A DNA stretch of 64,000 nucleotides. Origin: Diphasiastrum complanatum. Its lineage: Eukaryota > Streptophyta > Lycopodiopsida > Lycopodiales > Lycopodiaceae. The stretch spans positions 13,481,815 through 13,545,814 of the forward strand of contig CM055098.1 in NCBI GenBank assembly GCA_029204225.1. The letters run 5' to 3'. Below are positions 18,012 to 28,422 of this stretch, piece by piece. The position numbers and the translations under genes were made by a program. A model generated the notes under the pieces. That model searched no databases. It saw only the letters and a list, made by a program, of their open reading frames with translations, and had not been told where the DNA came from. The number at the start of each line of letters is the position of its first letter. Within the stretch, counting starts at the first letter, position 1.

Positions 18012-18150
18012 ATGGAAGGTTCAACCTCAGAGATCCGCCTGATCAACAAATTCAATGGAGATGACTTCCACATGTGGAAGTTTAAGATGAAGATGATCTT
18101 GATCAAGAAGGAGCTTTGAGGATACGTAAACGGTTCAATACCCAAACCGG
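18012..18150 (+). pseudogene. Copia gag N-terminus, truncated
   Basis: ATG at 18012 gives MEGSTSEIRLINKFNGDDFH then MWKFKMKMILIKKEL, the UBN2-type copia Gag opening (F.G.N...WK.KM...L). TGA at 18117 is followed by GYVNGSIPKP in frame, then homology stops. The rest was lost or replaced by the next copia leader. Confidence 0.75.
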
Positions 18151-18825
18151 CAGTGTCAAGGCCCATTTTCCTAGCTATCTTGTTCAATCTTGGATCAAAA
18201 GAGATCAAAAGGACATTGATTGGGTCTGACCTGGTACTGTACGAAATCAGGTGCTCAGACACGTGTGAGAAACATCCAATTCCAGTTTGGAATTTCTCTC
18301 TCATGCTTGATCCATTTATCTTGCTTGATAGCTTGTTTTGAAGCTATTTTTGTCTAGTTTCTGATGCAATTAGTTTCATTCCATTTGGTTGAGCCAATCA
18401 GAAGTTATAAGCTTTTGAAGAGGGTTAGGTAGGGCATCTAGACCTGGGTGGACACATTTGGTTTGGTCAAGAGATTGCTTGGTTGAACCAAAATCACAGT
18501 TGTATGCTTGCCAATCTCATCTATATGTGATCTAGGCACTGTTTTGAGATCTTAGCCATTTTGTTTCATGCAATATCATTGTATTTGAGTCAAATTTGGT
18601 TTCTTAGTGTATTTCACACGTGCTAAGAGTGTTATATCCTAACTTTGCCTACCATCATTTGATGTGAAATAGATCTTGTTTTAGAGAGATTTGTGTAGCT
18701 AGTGAGAATCAATTCACAAATAGTTGCAAGATCTTTCATAAAAGGAGATAGTACTCTATTATTGGATCCTATTGAGAGTGTGTAGCAACATTTATTGTGC
18801 ATCATTTGAGTTTTCTTGACTTCAA

Positions 18826-19334
18826 ATGTCTTCAATGGGTTCATCCTTGTTGGAACCAAGTGAAAGATTGACCACTTCAAACTATTCAATTTGGAAAATG
18901 AGGATGGAGTCCATCTTGATCCTTCAAGATGTGATGGACATAGTTCTTGGCCTTGAAGAAAAACCACAAGTTCTTCAAGAGGTTCAAAAATACAAAAAGA
19001 GAGCTAGGATGGCTCTCCACTACATTAAGATGAATGTCTCTAATGAGATATTGAGGGAGATAGGTACTTGTACAACAGCCTCATAGATAGTCTTGAATGT
19101 CTCAAGACTATCTATGAGGCTAAGAATACCTCTAGGCTTCTCACTCTTAGGAATCAAATCTTTCAAAGTAGCCAAAAGAGTGATGAGAGTGCATCTAGTT
19201 ATGTTTTGAGAGTAAAAGATATTCATAGAGAACTTGCTTGTATTGGTGATTCCATCAATCAAAATGAGCTAGTTCAAGTCATTCTCAATGGCTTGAGAAG
19301 TGAACTTGTTTATTTTAGAATTACAAGTGAATTC
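18826..19334 (+). pseudogene. Copia gag fragment with an internal palindrome
   Basis: ATG at 18826 gives SSLLEPSERLTTSNYSIWKM then RMESILILQDVMDIVLG, a UBN2-type Gag. The frame stops at 19084 inside a perfect 45-base palindrome (19077-19121). It resumes shifted as CLKTIYEAKNTSRLLTLRNQ ... ELVQVILNGLRSEL, then homology ends near 19320. 18151-18825 upstream is probably its leader, with a CACACGTGTG-like word near 18258 also seen in the leader of the 26497 element. No PBS or LTR is attached. Confidence 0.8.
19077..19121 (+). repeat. Perfect 20-bp inverted repeat with 5-base loop
   Basis: Left arm AGCCTCATAGATAGTCTTGA (19077-19096), loop ATGTC, right arm TCAAGACTATCTATGAGGCT (19102-19121). The right arm is the normal gag sequence (LKTIYEA). 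The left arm replaces what related gags encode as S-E-A-W. Confidence 0.95.
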
Positions 19335-19502
19335 TCTGTGTATTTCTACAGACTATGTAAAAACACTTGTAATTCTACAGACTGTATAAAAACACGAGAA
19401 AATCCGCAGAACTAGATAAACAATGGATGAGGATTAAAATCGGTTAGTCAATTAGTAAGAAGGAGAATAATCCAACAGAACTCAAATCACTATAGAATTC
19501 TA

Positions 19503-20456
19503 TTGGATGTCCCCGATAAGAGATGGGATAGTATTTCCATGGATTTCGTGGTTGGGTTACCACAGATGAATAACCAGCATGATGCAATTTGGGTTGTGGT
19601 AGATTGTCTTACCAAATTGGCTATGTTTATTTCGGTAAAGACCATCGCAAAGGCTTCTAATTTAGCTTTAGCTCAAACATTTGTAGAGTTTCTGCTTAGA
19701 CTTTACGGATTACCAAGTGATATTGTGAGCGATCGTGAAACAAAGTTCACCGGTCACTTTTGGTCGACCGTGTTTGCTAAACTAGAGATGACTTTGAACT
19801 TGGGTTCTTTTGATCATCTTGAGATAGATGGACAAACGAAAAGAACAAATCAGACGATGGAACAAATGCTATGAGCATATGTTTCTTGACGACAATCTGA
19901 TTGGGAGAAGTATCGTCCATTGATCGAGTTTGCTCATAATAGTACTAAGCATTCGGCTACCGGTTATAGCCCATTTATGTTGATATACGGTTTTGAGCCT
20001 AGGTCACCCATTTCAGTAGAGACTCGGACAATAGTGGATTTCCTACATGACATGCATGAAATACTATGGATTGCACGTGAAAATGTCCAGTGCGCCCAGG
20101 ATAGGGAACAACATTATGCAAATTCGAAAAGATCACCATGAGACTTTCAGGTGGGCGATTGGGTATATTTGAAAATTTTGAAGGATTATAGTATAATGTG
20201 TACTGGCAAGCATTATAAATTGTCCCCTAGGTATTGAGGACCATATCAGATCTTGAAAAAGATCGGATCTTTAGCTTACCACTTGGACCTCTCGGAAGGA
20301 ACTCAAGTGCACTTGGTTTTTCACGTAAGCCGACTCAAGAAGAGTCTACGTGAAGGTGAGCATCTTGGTTCTGAAGACCAATTGGACCTCTTGGATGAAT
20401 CATTGGGTGTGTCTCGATTTGAACTTGAAAAGATCTTGGATACAAGAAGTAAATGA
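19503..20456 (+). pseudogene. Ty3/gypsy integrase with C-terminal domain, degenerate
   Basis: Plus-strand integrase: DKRWDSISMDFVVGLPQ (first catalytic Asp in MDF), VVVDCLTKLAMFI, YGLPSDIVSDRETKFTGHFW (second Asp, DRE), then NQTMEQML. A stop at 19872 is followed by LIEFAHNSTKHSATGYSPFM then LIYGFEPRSP, a further stop near 20140, then GDWVYLKILKDYS and VFHVSRLKKSLREGEHLG, the gypsy C-terminal barrel region. The catalytic-Glu segment reads HLEIDGQTKRTNQ where functional copies have P.TDGQTER. A polypurine tract AAGGGGGAAAGAA lies just before the LTR at 20602. RT and RNase H are absent. Confidence 0.88.
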
Positions 20457-20601
20457 TTGAGAAATTGTATAGTTACCGAGCATCTGGTTTGATGGAAGGG
20501 ATGCACAGACAATGATGAGTCCTGAGAACAAGAAGGAAGCTTAAAGAGGAACTTTCTCAGTTTTAAGTTTTGAGGACAAAACTTGAATAAGGGGGAAAGA
20601 A

Positions 20602-21065
20602 TGTCATGCCCACGACTGGTCTCGGGTAGTGTGTTCACGCTAGAGATCGGTAGACCAACAACCCGTAAGTTAGTTATGACTATAAGGGAATTGAGGCCCT
20701 TATGTGTATAAGGTCATAATTAATAGTTGTAGGCCTAAACTCATGATGGTAGATTTGTATGGGTCTATTAGTGAGTCATTAGGGAACTGGATGACGTGGC
20801 CCAAATAGGCTTTGAGGTGTCCAGTGAGATGTCACAGTGCACTACTAGTGGTGCATGGGCTTTGGAGGGTATAAGTATACATATTGGGCTCTCACTAGTG
20901 CATGCTTGATTGTGTGATTGGTAGCTACATGCTACTAGAGTGATTTCTCATTTCTCATTGAGATTGATCCATAGCTTGGGGGCTAGATCCGTTCGATCTT
21001 GGTTTGGTTGAGTTGGTTTGTCCACCATCCGTTCCCTTGTTGGTTGTCTGAATTGGCATGTTTAG
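20602..21065 (+). mobile_element. 3' LTR of the gypsy fragment (right end uncertain)
   Basis: Begins TGTCATGCCCACG directly after the polypurine tract. Its noncoding sequence ends where minus-strand copia sequence starts, at about 21065-21080. No matching inverted CATGACA end was found, so the LTR is probably truncated. Confidence 0.6.
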
Positions 21066-21079
21066 ATAGTAATCTGTGT

Positions 21080-21290
21080 GTAGGACTTTATAATTGGCCT
21101 CTTTGTCATCATCTCCAATTACATGTAGTTAAAATGCCCCAATCTCTTGTGCCATATCTCTTTCATTGACAATTGCTCATTTTCCATACGTCCAATTTGG
21201 CTAGCAACAACACAAGCATCAAGTTTGAACAACTTACCTTGTCTCTTCTCGTTTGCAATCAATTCATCCTCCTTCTTGATTCACCAACAG
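21080..21290 (-). pseudogene. Copia GAG-pre-integrase fragment
   Basis: Minus-strand phrases DELIANEKRQGKLFKLDACV and IWHKRLGHFNYM match the copia segment before integrase ('LWHKRLGH.N'). It lies just downstream of the gag at 21311-22051 on the same strand, so most of the protease region between them has been deleted. Confidence 0.75.
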
Positions 21291-21310
21291 ATGCCACCTT
21301 GAATCATTTG

Positions 21311-22051
21311 TCAAGCATTTAACTCACACAAGTAATCACTAGAAAAATGTCCTTTGGCTCCACAATAGAAACATTTTAGCTTGGATATATCTTTCTTCTT
21401 GCCAACAAAAGTAGAATGTTCACCTTGATCTTGACCATTTGCTTTTGCCTTGGCCCTTGACCTTGCCTTTTGTGAACATTGCTTCCTCCTCTCCAACTTG
21501 AGATGTAGAAGATGCTCCCTCTCTTGTTGGGAGTCTAAACTCTTCAGTTACCAAGACCTCTTGCAAGTCCTCCATACTTGGCAATGTCTTTTGAAAAGAA
21601 AAGCTTTGCACCAAGTTAGCATAATCATCCAACAATCCATTAAGAACAACTTGAACAAGCTCCACATCCTTAATGCTTTCACTAATACATGCTAGTTCAT
21701 CACTCAAAGCTTTAACTCTTAAAACAAACAAATGAGCGCTTTTCATTCTTCTTTTGAATACTTTTAAAATTTTGCCTCCTTAGGGTTAGGACCCGATCTT
21801 CACTAGATGTAGTGCACTTACCAACTTCCTTGAAAAGTTCATTAGTCACATTCATGTTGATAATGTATAGAGCTTTCTTTGTTCTCTTGTCATACCTCAA
21901 TTGTTCTTGAGGTGCCAAAGGTCTCTCCTCCACACCTAAAACAATATCCATCAAATCATTCTTCTCTAGCAAGGACTCCATCCTCACCTTCCAAGTTGCT
22001 TGAGGTAAGCCTATCATTGACTTCCAATATGAAGCCACTACAAGAACACAT
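21311..22051 (-). pseudogene. Copia gag, minus strand, frameshifted
   Basis: Start at 22051 (MCSCSGFILEVNDRLTSSN). A shift leads to WKVRMESLLEKNDLMDIVLG and KKALYIINMNVTNELFKEVG. A second shift leads to VLRVKALSDELACISESIKD and ELVQVVLNGLLDDYANLVQS, then a basic segment and a zinc knuckle CFYCGAKGHFSSDYLC. The last Cys of the CX2CX4HX4C pattern is replaced by Tyr, so the knuckle is damaged. Related to the gag at 36675-37394. Confidence 0.85.
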
Positions 22052-22085
22052 GTAGCAAATATCCACGCAAATAATCATGCACAAT

Positions 22086-22590
22086 ACAAAGGAGGACGCG
22101 TGGGCAAAAAAAATTTCCCATGGATATAGCCGTAGATGGGCGTGAATATACGCGTGGATACGGGCGCGTGGATTATCCATGCGTGGATGTTCCACGCAAA
22201 TGTCATTTTCGGCAGCAGATCGGCCGGATGTCGTGAAATTTAAAATGCGTGGATTATCCACACGTGGATTATCCACGCCAAGTCCGACTACCGGTAGCCG
22301 GGCAAACCTTCGACACCCGGAGCCGAAAATAGGAATTCTAATTTTGCATGGATAATCCACGCGTGGATTATCCATGCCATAGTAAAATTTAAATAAAAAA
22401 GTCTCGGCTTTCGCGTGGATACTACGTGGATATCGCGTGGATAATCCACGCAAAATTTGCTTTATCCACGCGAAATCCAGAGAGTTGAGGCCGTGGATAC
22501 CGTGTGGATGAATTTTTTTTATATCCATGTAGTATCCACGCGAATAAGTTTCTGGATTTTGCGTGGATTATAATCCACGCAAAATTTTTT
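22086..22590. repeat. Array of GCGTGGAT / ATCCACGC palindromes
   Basis: By eye about 12 GTGGAT and 7 ATCCAC words fall in roughly 430 bases. They include a perfect 32-bp palindrome at 22346-22377 (arms GCATGGATAATCCACG), a perfect 20-bp palindrome at 22561-22580 (GCGTGGATTATAATCCACGC) and a near-palindrome at 22435-22451. A 24-base inverted pair with one mismatch links 22411-22434 and 22520-22543. The array directly precedes the minus-strand gag start. The open frame through it gives repeated DNPRVD, which I regard as incidental. Confidence 0.85.
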
Positions 22591-23640
22591 GACCAAAAAA
22601 AAAATCATTTGGCATGAACCAAAATGTGGTTTGCTCCTAAACTAGAGGTGACTTCTTTTTTTTGTGTTGTGAGAGAGACAGAAAAAGAGAGTATAGATGG
22701 GAGTGAAAATGAGATGAGGATGAATGTGAGTGAGAAGATTGATAGTGTTTAGGATTTTTAGTTCATTGATGGATGTTAATAGTATGTGTTTTGTGATCAT
22801 AAGTTTTAAGATCTTTTTTGTTTGTGATGTAGGTTTGGATATGAAAAATGAAAAAAGAGCTTTCATTGCAATGGATTCAAAGATTAAGTGCATGCAAAAG
22901 GAAAAGCAAAGATTGCAAAACAATGGAGATCCAATAGTAAAGGTAAATTCATATTTATTTTAATTCATTCGATATTTAGTTGATAACTTCATGTGTTATC
23001 TATTGATGCATTATATTGTGGTTTCCATTACTTTCCATTGTGCTTTACATTACTTTCTATTGTGCATTCTAGCATGCAAATCATGTGTTAAAATAGATAC
23101 ATTGCATTGAATTCATCAATAGATACATTTGCATTGCATATATGTGCATTAAATAGACTATACATTGCATTGAATACGTCAAAAGATACATTTGCAATCA
23201 ATAGAGGAGCATTCAATAGACTATACATTTGCATTCATGAATTAAAAATATATGCATTCTAAAATTTTGCAAGAATGATGTGATGCCAAAACATTATATT
23301 GATTGATTTAAAAAAATAGTACATTGATGAGAGAATAAATTCTCTCTTCCTACATTGCCTTCTACAAGACCTTACATTTAATTTAAAACCTCTACTCATC
23401 ATCACTTCCTCTCTCCTCGCCTCCTTCATCTTGTAAGTGTACGTTGGTGTCCACATCTTCAAACTCCCCTCCGCTCTCATTCACGTTCTCTTCCAAATTT
23501 TTCACATTTTCTTCCACATCACGAACACTTGAAGTTGTAGAGCCTCTCTACAAAATAAAATCAAAGATTTAATTAAATTGAGATCAAACTTACTTGTAAA
23601 CCACAAAGTAAACAATCACAAAACAATAAAGGTTAAGCGT
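22591..23640. other. AT-rich DNA without a recognised gene
   Basis: 22834-22942 on the plus strand reads MKNEKRAFIAMDSKIKCMQK and is followed by GTAAAT, which could be an exon end, but no family is recognised. 23040-23240 is rich in TACATTGCATT/GCATT words. Nothing else is supported. Confidence 0.4.
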
Positions 23641-23880
23641 TTACGATTGGAAACAATCCATGGGATTCATAAAAGTCTTAAGACCGGCATATCCATGATC
23701 GTAACCTTGTTTGTACTCCGCGAAAAGAAAATGTTCGTGCGCAGCGGAACGAGCTGTACGACTCTCTCCGTAAGCATGACTACGCCTATCAAAACGAACA
23801 AAACGATAGTGATGGGAATCACAGTCGTTCTTGATTACGTAGCCAAACTTTAATAAATGAATGAAGCTCCAGAAGAATGG
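23641..23880 (-). mobile_element. Copia LTR fragment matching the LTR at 39227-39375
   Basis: The minus strand here and the plus strand at 39227-39375 share about 150 bases, for example GAGCTTCATTCATTTATTAA, AGAACGACTGTGATTCCCAT and GTCATGCTTACGGAGAGAG. At 39227 the sequence lies just upstream of a PBS, so it is LTR, and this copy is an isolated fragment of the same family. The translation of the frame (FGYVIKNDCDSHHY) is therefore probably meaningless. Confidence 0.75.
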
Positions 23881-24299
23881 TTTGTGGCGAAACTCAAAAG
23901 AAGTTTTCCGAGCACTGGTCCAATATCTCACTCTCCAGAACAGGCTTGAAATTTGACGTGCACCCGTACCTTTCACTCTGATGAGCTTTTCTTTTTTTAA
24001 CCTTTCACATGACATGTATAATGTAAGAGTACTTGTTAAATAAAATAAATATGAACCTTTCAACCACTTAATACATATATTTTTGTTATATTTTACAATA
24101 GAGTTTCAAATTTTCAATATAGCCTTTTTAAAGTCACCTTTCAAATGGAATGGCAAATTTTAAATTTGCTATTCAATTGACATGCTTTTAAAATTTTTGC
24201 CTTTCTTTAAAAGGCAATTGCCTTTCTTTAAAAGGCAAACTAGCCTTTGACTTGCATTGCACTTGCAAATGCAAATAGCAAGAGCTGAGTTTCAACTAG

Positions 24300-25180
24300 T
24301 AGAATGTAGCCGTAGTGCCACTATAACGTTTGACCCCGTCGGAGCCGGTCCTCTGTGAATGTGCTTAAACTGAAGTGCCCAGTGGCAAGTGCCCAGTGCT
24401 CAATTATTTCTGATGAGTCTGATCACGTATCAATGCCCAAAATCATCGTGCTTTGTGTTTTGAACTCAGTAATTTTCTCCCGTGCAATGCATAATGCATA
24501 AAAGTGTTCACTGAACCGGCAACCAATACAAATTACACGATGGCATAACCAGTCTGTCCATGGTGTGCTTTGAAATGGGTGCAGTCCTCTGGTTGCTGGT
24601 GGAAATTGGAAAAGTGGATAGCCCGAAGTTAGTGCATGGGTCCACCAAAACACTGAATTTTGAAAGGTTTGTTAGAGTCTTAGAGATATCAAGCAATGTA
24701 CTGTGTGCACTAGAGACTCTGGAGTCTGGAGCGTCCCGGAAATGTGGTGAGGTAGCAGTAGCCTCAGGCTTCAGCTGTGAACATGCCTCGACTTTGAGGA
24801 CTCAAGAGCCATGACGTATGAATAATGATCAAAAGGATTGCAAGTCCGAGAGAGAATTGCAGGAAGAGAAGCTGGATAATTTTGACCGAATTACAGCTGG
24901 GTCCTTGAACCCTCGAGTCCCCAGCGTGCGTTCTGGGCTCCTCAGATTGTATGAAGGGAAGAGAAAGCGTCCCACAGGAAGAGGCAGGTCGTCACCCGTG
25001 TCAGGAGCAGAGTCCAGTCTCCAGACAGCAAGAGCATGGAGAGTAAAAGAGCGGCTAGCCGAGATGGGAAAGGGCCAAAGGCTAAAGCCAAGAGGGTGGT
25101 GGGAATTTGGGAAACAGCGGTTCCTCGTGATGCTCGTGAGTCCTGAATGCTGCAGTGACGCTGCTGTACCTTTGCGCAGC

Positions 25181-25247
<67 letters not shown>

Positions 25248-25937
25248 CACTTGGTGTCAAATTGGCTTTTGACAAGTTTGTGAGGGAGTTCCAACATAGC
25301 CAAAATATGTGTTTTTGCAAAGCAAGGACTATTCCAACCAATTCCTAGATGTGCACCAAGAACACGAGGGACAAAATTGCGTCTCAAATCATGTGGCCAG
25401 GCTCAGAGAGAGAGAAAGAGATGGAGAGAGAAAATCCACTCACAAGGGATGCTTTTGAATCTGGCTCCTTGTTGTAAAGTTGACTCGGGTGCACCAAGTG
25501 TGTCCCGTAAGACTCAAAGGTGTGAGACACACTCGCAAAAGTCTTACAACAAGTTAGGAAGTGAAGGACTGAGCCACGGACCTAAGTCTATGTATGCATG
25601 TAATCTTTTCCAAATTTAATAAAGTTTATCCTTGGGGACTATTATCATTTCGGTTTTGCTTTTGGGACTGGTTCAAATGGAAGGACCCTTACTATAAACT
25701 TTTTGTGTCACTAATGCGTAAGGGTCAACATCACCAACATGAGGCCCGCCTAAATGCCATTTGGTCAGTTCGGCGATCACTGTGCCTTGAAATTCCACGA
25801 GTGATTTGTCCGTGCTTTTGGTTACCTTTTGTGGATGGATTTTTGGCTTTCGGATTGGTTGAGATTTCTATCATCCAGAGTATGAATACGAGTTCTTGAG
25901 GAAACCGCCTAATACCCTTTGAGGTGCTGGTGTTACA
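24300..25937 (+). mobile_element. Possible LTR of a gypsy-like element, left end unknown
   Basis: The stretch ends in GTTACA at 25932-25937, directly before a variant tRNA-iMet primer site, as an LTR should. Open frames at 24818-25348 and 25594-25899 match no protein family. The left terminus was not found, so coordinates are approximate and only the right edge is supported. Confidence 0.35.
25181..25244 (+). repeat. (AT)n(AG)n compound microsatellite
   Basis: About 12 AT units (25181-25204) followed directly by about 20 AG units. Confidence 0.95.
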
Positions 25938-25939
25938 TG

Positions 25940-25951
25940 TGGTATTAGAGC
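25940..25951 (+). other. Variant primer-binding site
   Basis: TGGTATTAGAGC, one base different from the standard TGGTATCAGAGC. It follows GTTACATG, a plausible LTR end. Confidence 0.6.
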
Positions 25952-26146
25952 TGACTGGCTACTCAGCTATGCGGGTTTCCCAGAGATGGCTAATATTAGG
26001 GATTCATTAGGACAACTATTGTGCAAAGGTGTTGCCTAATGTATAAGCATGGATGCATTCACGATCGGAGTGGTTGGCAGAATGGGGGACTTGATGAGAC
26101 AAGACGCTACCCCTGGGTGTATGCATGGTCAATTTCGTAGTTCAAG

Positions 26147-26222
26147 CTTAGCATTGTTTGCACATAGGACATATGAATCATAGGCTTAGCGTTGTTTGCA
26201 CATAGGACATATGAATCATAGG
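26147..26222 (+). repeat. 38-bp tandem duplication
   Basis: Two copies (26147-26184 and 26185-26222) of CTTAGCRTTGTTTGCACATA..., differing at one base. Confidence 0.95.
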
Positions 26223-26496
26223 CAAAGTGTTGTCTAATTAGGTGAAAGCTTTGTGGGGGGTGGGGTGATACATTTGAACTATACGAGAACTAACCATTGA
26301 TACAAATATGCTATTAAGCACGGGTGGTTAGCTACCAATGCGAAATGGCTGCCAATTGTTCAACTGTAAGGGTTGTCAACTAGATAAATTGGTGGGGCAT
26401 TATTGAGACAATGTACTGCTTGTGCAATTATAACAACCGTCTAATTACAGTTAATGCATGTACAAAGTGGATGGACTATCTACGTGAAGTCGTTGG

Positions 26497-27333
26497 TGTG
26501 AAAATGTCAAAATCATGCTTGATCTAGGCCAAAATCATGTACATATTATGTTTACACATGTGTGGAGCCTGTTCCCACATGTGAATTAAATGCATTTATC
26601 ATTTAGATGAGTCATATAGGTTGTACATACCATTTCATTTGAGATCTAGTGGCTAAAATGGCCAAAATCTAGTTTTCTAGCTATATGCCACTTGGCATCA
26701 TTTTATTGGTAGAAAAAGCTATTTCACATGGATAGGAGTGATCTCACACGTGCCAAGGACTGCTCACATGTGTGAAAACCTCAGTAGTAGGTGAGATCCA
26801 ACTTGTAGTAGATATTTGTGCAAGTCCCTATAAATTAGGAAAATTGCCTAAAATCAAGGGAGGTGGCTATAAGTTAGAAAACTTGGTCCATGTGCCATAT
26901 TAATGATTATTGGTGGGTCCTTTGATAAGTAGTCACTCTCACACATGACAAATCAGCTGAGTAAGCATCAGCTCTTGTGTATATATGGTGGCTCATTTGG
27001 CCATAATTGACATGGAAGCTAAATCTTGGTTTTGGAGCAATTCTAGTGTTTTCTCTCTATTTGTCTTGTGTTTTTATGCATTGATTGGGTTCTAAGCTTG
27101 TTATACTTTATTCTCAGCCTACTGTCCGTACTCTGACAGGTTTTCACATGTGTGAAACTAGCAAGTACAAGTTTTGATCAATAATAATTGTTCTTGTTAG
27201 ATTTATTCATCTAGATTTGATCTAAATGCTATCTAATCTTGTGTAGATTGATACGTTGATCTAATCTAACATCCAATCACACTTGTGCCTCTGATTCAGA
27301 TCTATTCTTGGTCCATTTTGCTATACTTTGACA
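26497..27333 (+). repeat. 5' LTR of the copia element
   Basis: Starts TGTGAAAATGTC and ends TTTGACA directly before the PBS. Contains CACATGTG at 26555, 26576, 26765 and 27145 and a CACGTG G-box core at 26747. Confidence 0.95.
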
Positions 27334-27346
27334 TGGTATCAGAGCC
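27334..27346 (+). other. Primer-binding site, initiator tRNA-Met
   Basis: TGGTATCAGAGCC immediately after the LTR end CA. Confidence 0.92.
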
Positions 27347-27922
27347 AAGTACAGGTGCATTTAAGACAATGATCTAACACTATTCCCAAATTGGCAAGTT
27401 TTTGAAAACAAGCTAATATTGAGGTAGCGACTGAAATGGATAGCTAGAACCAAAATATTTGTACCAAATCTTGCTGTGGGCTGCAGGTATACCTTCCACA
27501 CGTGTGAGGCCATCCATAACCTGTTTTGAACACTATTTTTCATTTTGGTGCAATTTGAGCCTCATACACCCAATTTGAGTCAATTTAGTGCATTTTTTAG
27601 CTTCCACTTGCATTGTTTCTATTCCATTGATTCGTTCTTGGTTTAGATCAATCATATAGGTGGATTAGAGCTTGTTTACAGTACATTGAAGTTGATTCTC
27701 TATTTTTTTTAGTATACCTTGAAGTTGAGAGAGATTGAGTGCTATAAACCAAAGATTAAGGAGTGAATTTGCAAAGTTGAGATTGTAATCTATAGATCCA
27801 TCATTCTAGATTTGTTCTAAAGTGGTAGGGTCAGGTCTACAAGCTTATTGATTGCTAAAAGACACTATAGGTTCAGATCTCTAAGTGAAACCATCTAAGT
27901 TTCAAGTGCATTTACACTAATA

Positions 27923-28422
27923 ATGGCATCAATGGGTGGCTTCTTACTTGAAGCTAGTGATCAACTAATTATGCCATTTGGAAAGTTCGTATGGAGTCAT
28001 TATTTGTACTTCATGATTTGTATGACATTGTTCTTGGTGTGGAAGAAGAACCTCAAGTAGCTCAAAAATTAGTAAAGTACAAGAAGAGATTTAGGTTGTC
28101 ATTACATTGCTTGAAAATGAATGTAAGTAATGACTTGTTGAAAGAGATCTCATCTTGTAGCACATCCAAAGAGGCATGGGATCCACTAAAATCTATTTAT
28201 GAATCCAAAAATACTTCAAGAATACTCATGCTAAGAAATCAAATACTTCAAAGCATGAAAGGAAGTAATGAAAGTGCCCAAGATTATGTTCTTAGGATCA
28301 AATCTTTGAATATTGAGTTATCTTCCATTAGTGACAAGATTCAAGACAATGAGCTAGTTCAAATCATCTTGAATGGATTAGGAAATGAGTATTCTAATCT
28401 AGTCCAAACATTTGCTATTTAA
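27923..28422 (+). pseudogene. Copia gag of the 26497 element
   Basis: ATG at 27923 gives MASMGGFLLEASDQ. A small deletion near 27962 shifts the frame to NYAIWKVRMESLFVLHDLYD, SLHCLKMNVSNDLLKEIS, KEAWDPLKSIYESKNTSRIL and ELVQIILNGLGNEYSNLVQT, a UBN2-type Gag. TAA at 28420-28422 then interrupts what was one gag-pol frame: the pol frame after it is the same. Confidence 0.9.

Noticed and set aside
21956-22528. 190-codon minus-strand frame with DNPRVD peptide repeats as a repeat protein
   Set aside because: The peptide repeats come from DNA palindromes read in one frame. The frame then runs into a copia gag start.
22086-22590. CRISPR-like array
   Set aside because: Repeats are irregularly spaced palindromes without constant spacers, in a plant genome context.
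23641-24063. 140-codon minus-strand frame as a coding gene
   Set aside because: Its core matches LTR sequence next to a primer-binding site at 39510.
24818-25348. 176-codon plus-strand frame with Arg/Glu repeats
   Set aside because: The tail is a translated microsatellite and the rest lacks family resemblance; it lies in a probable LTR.
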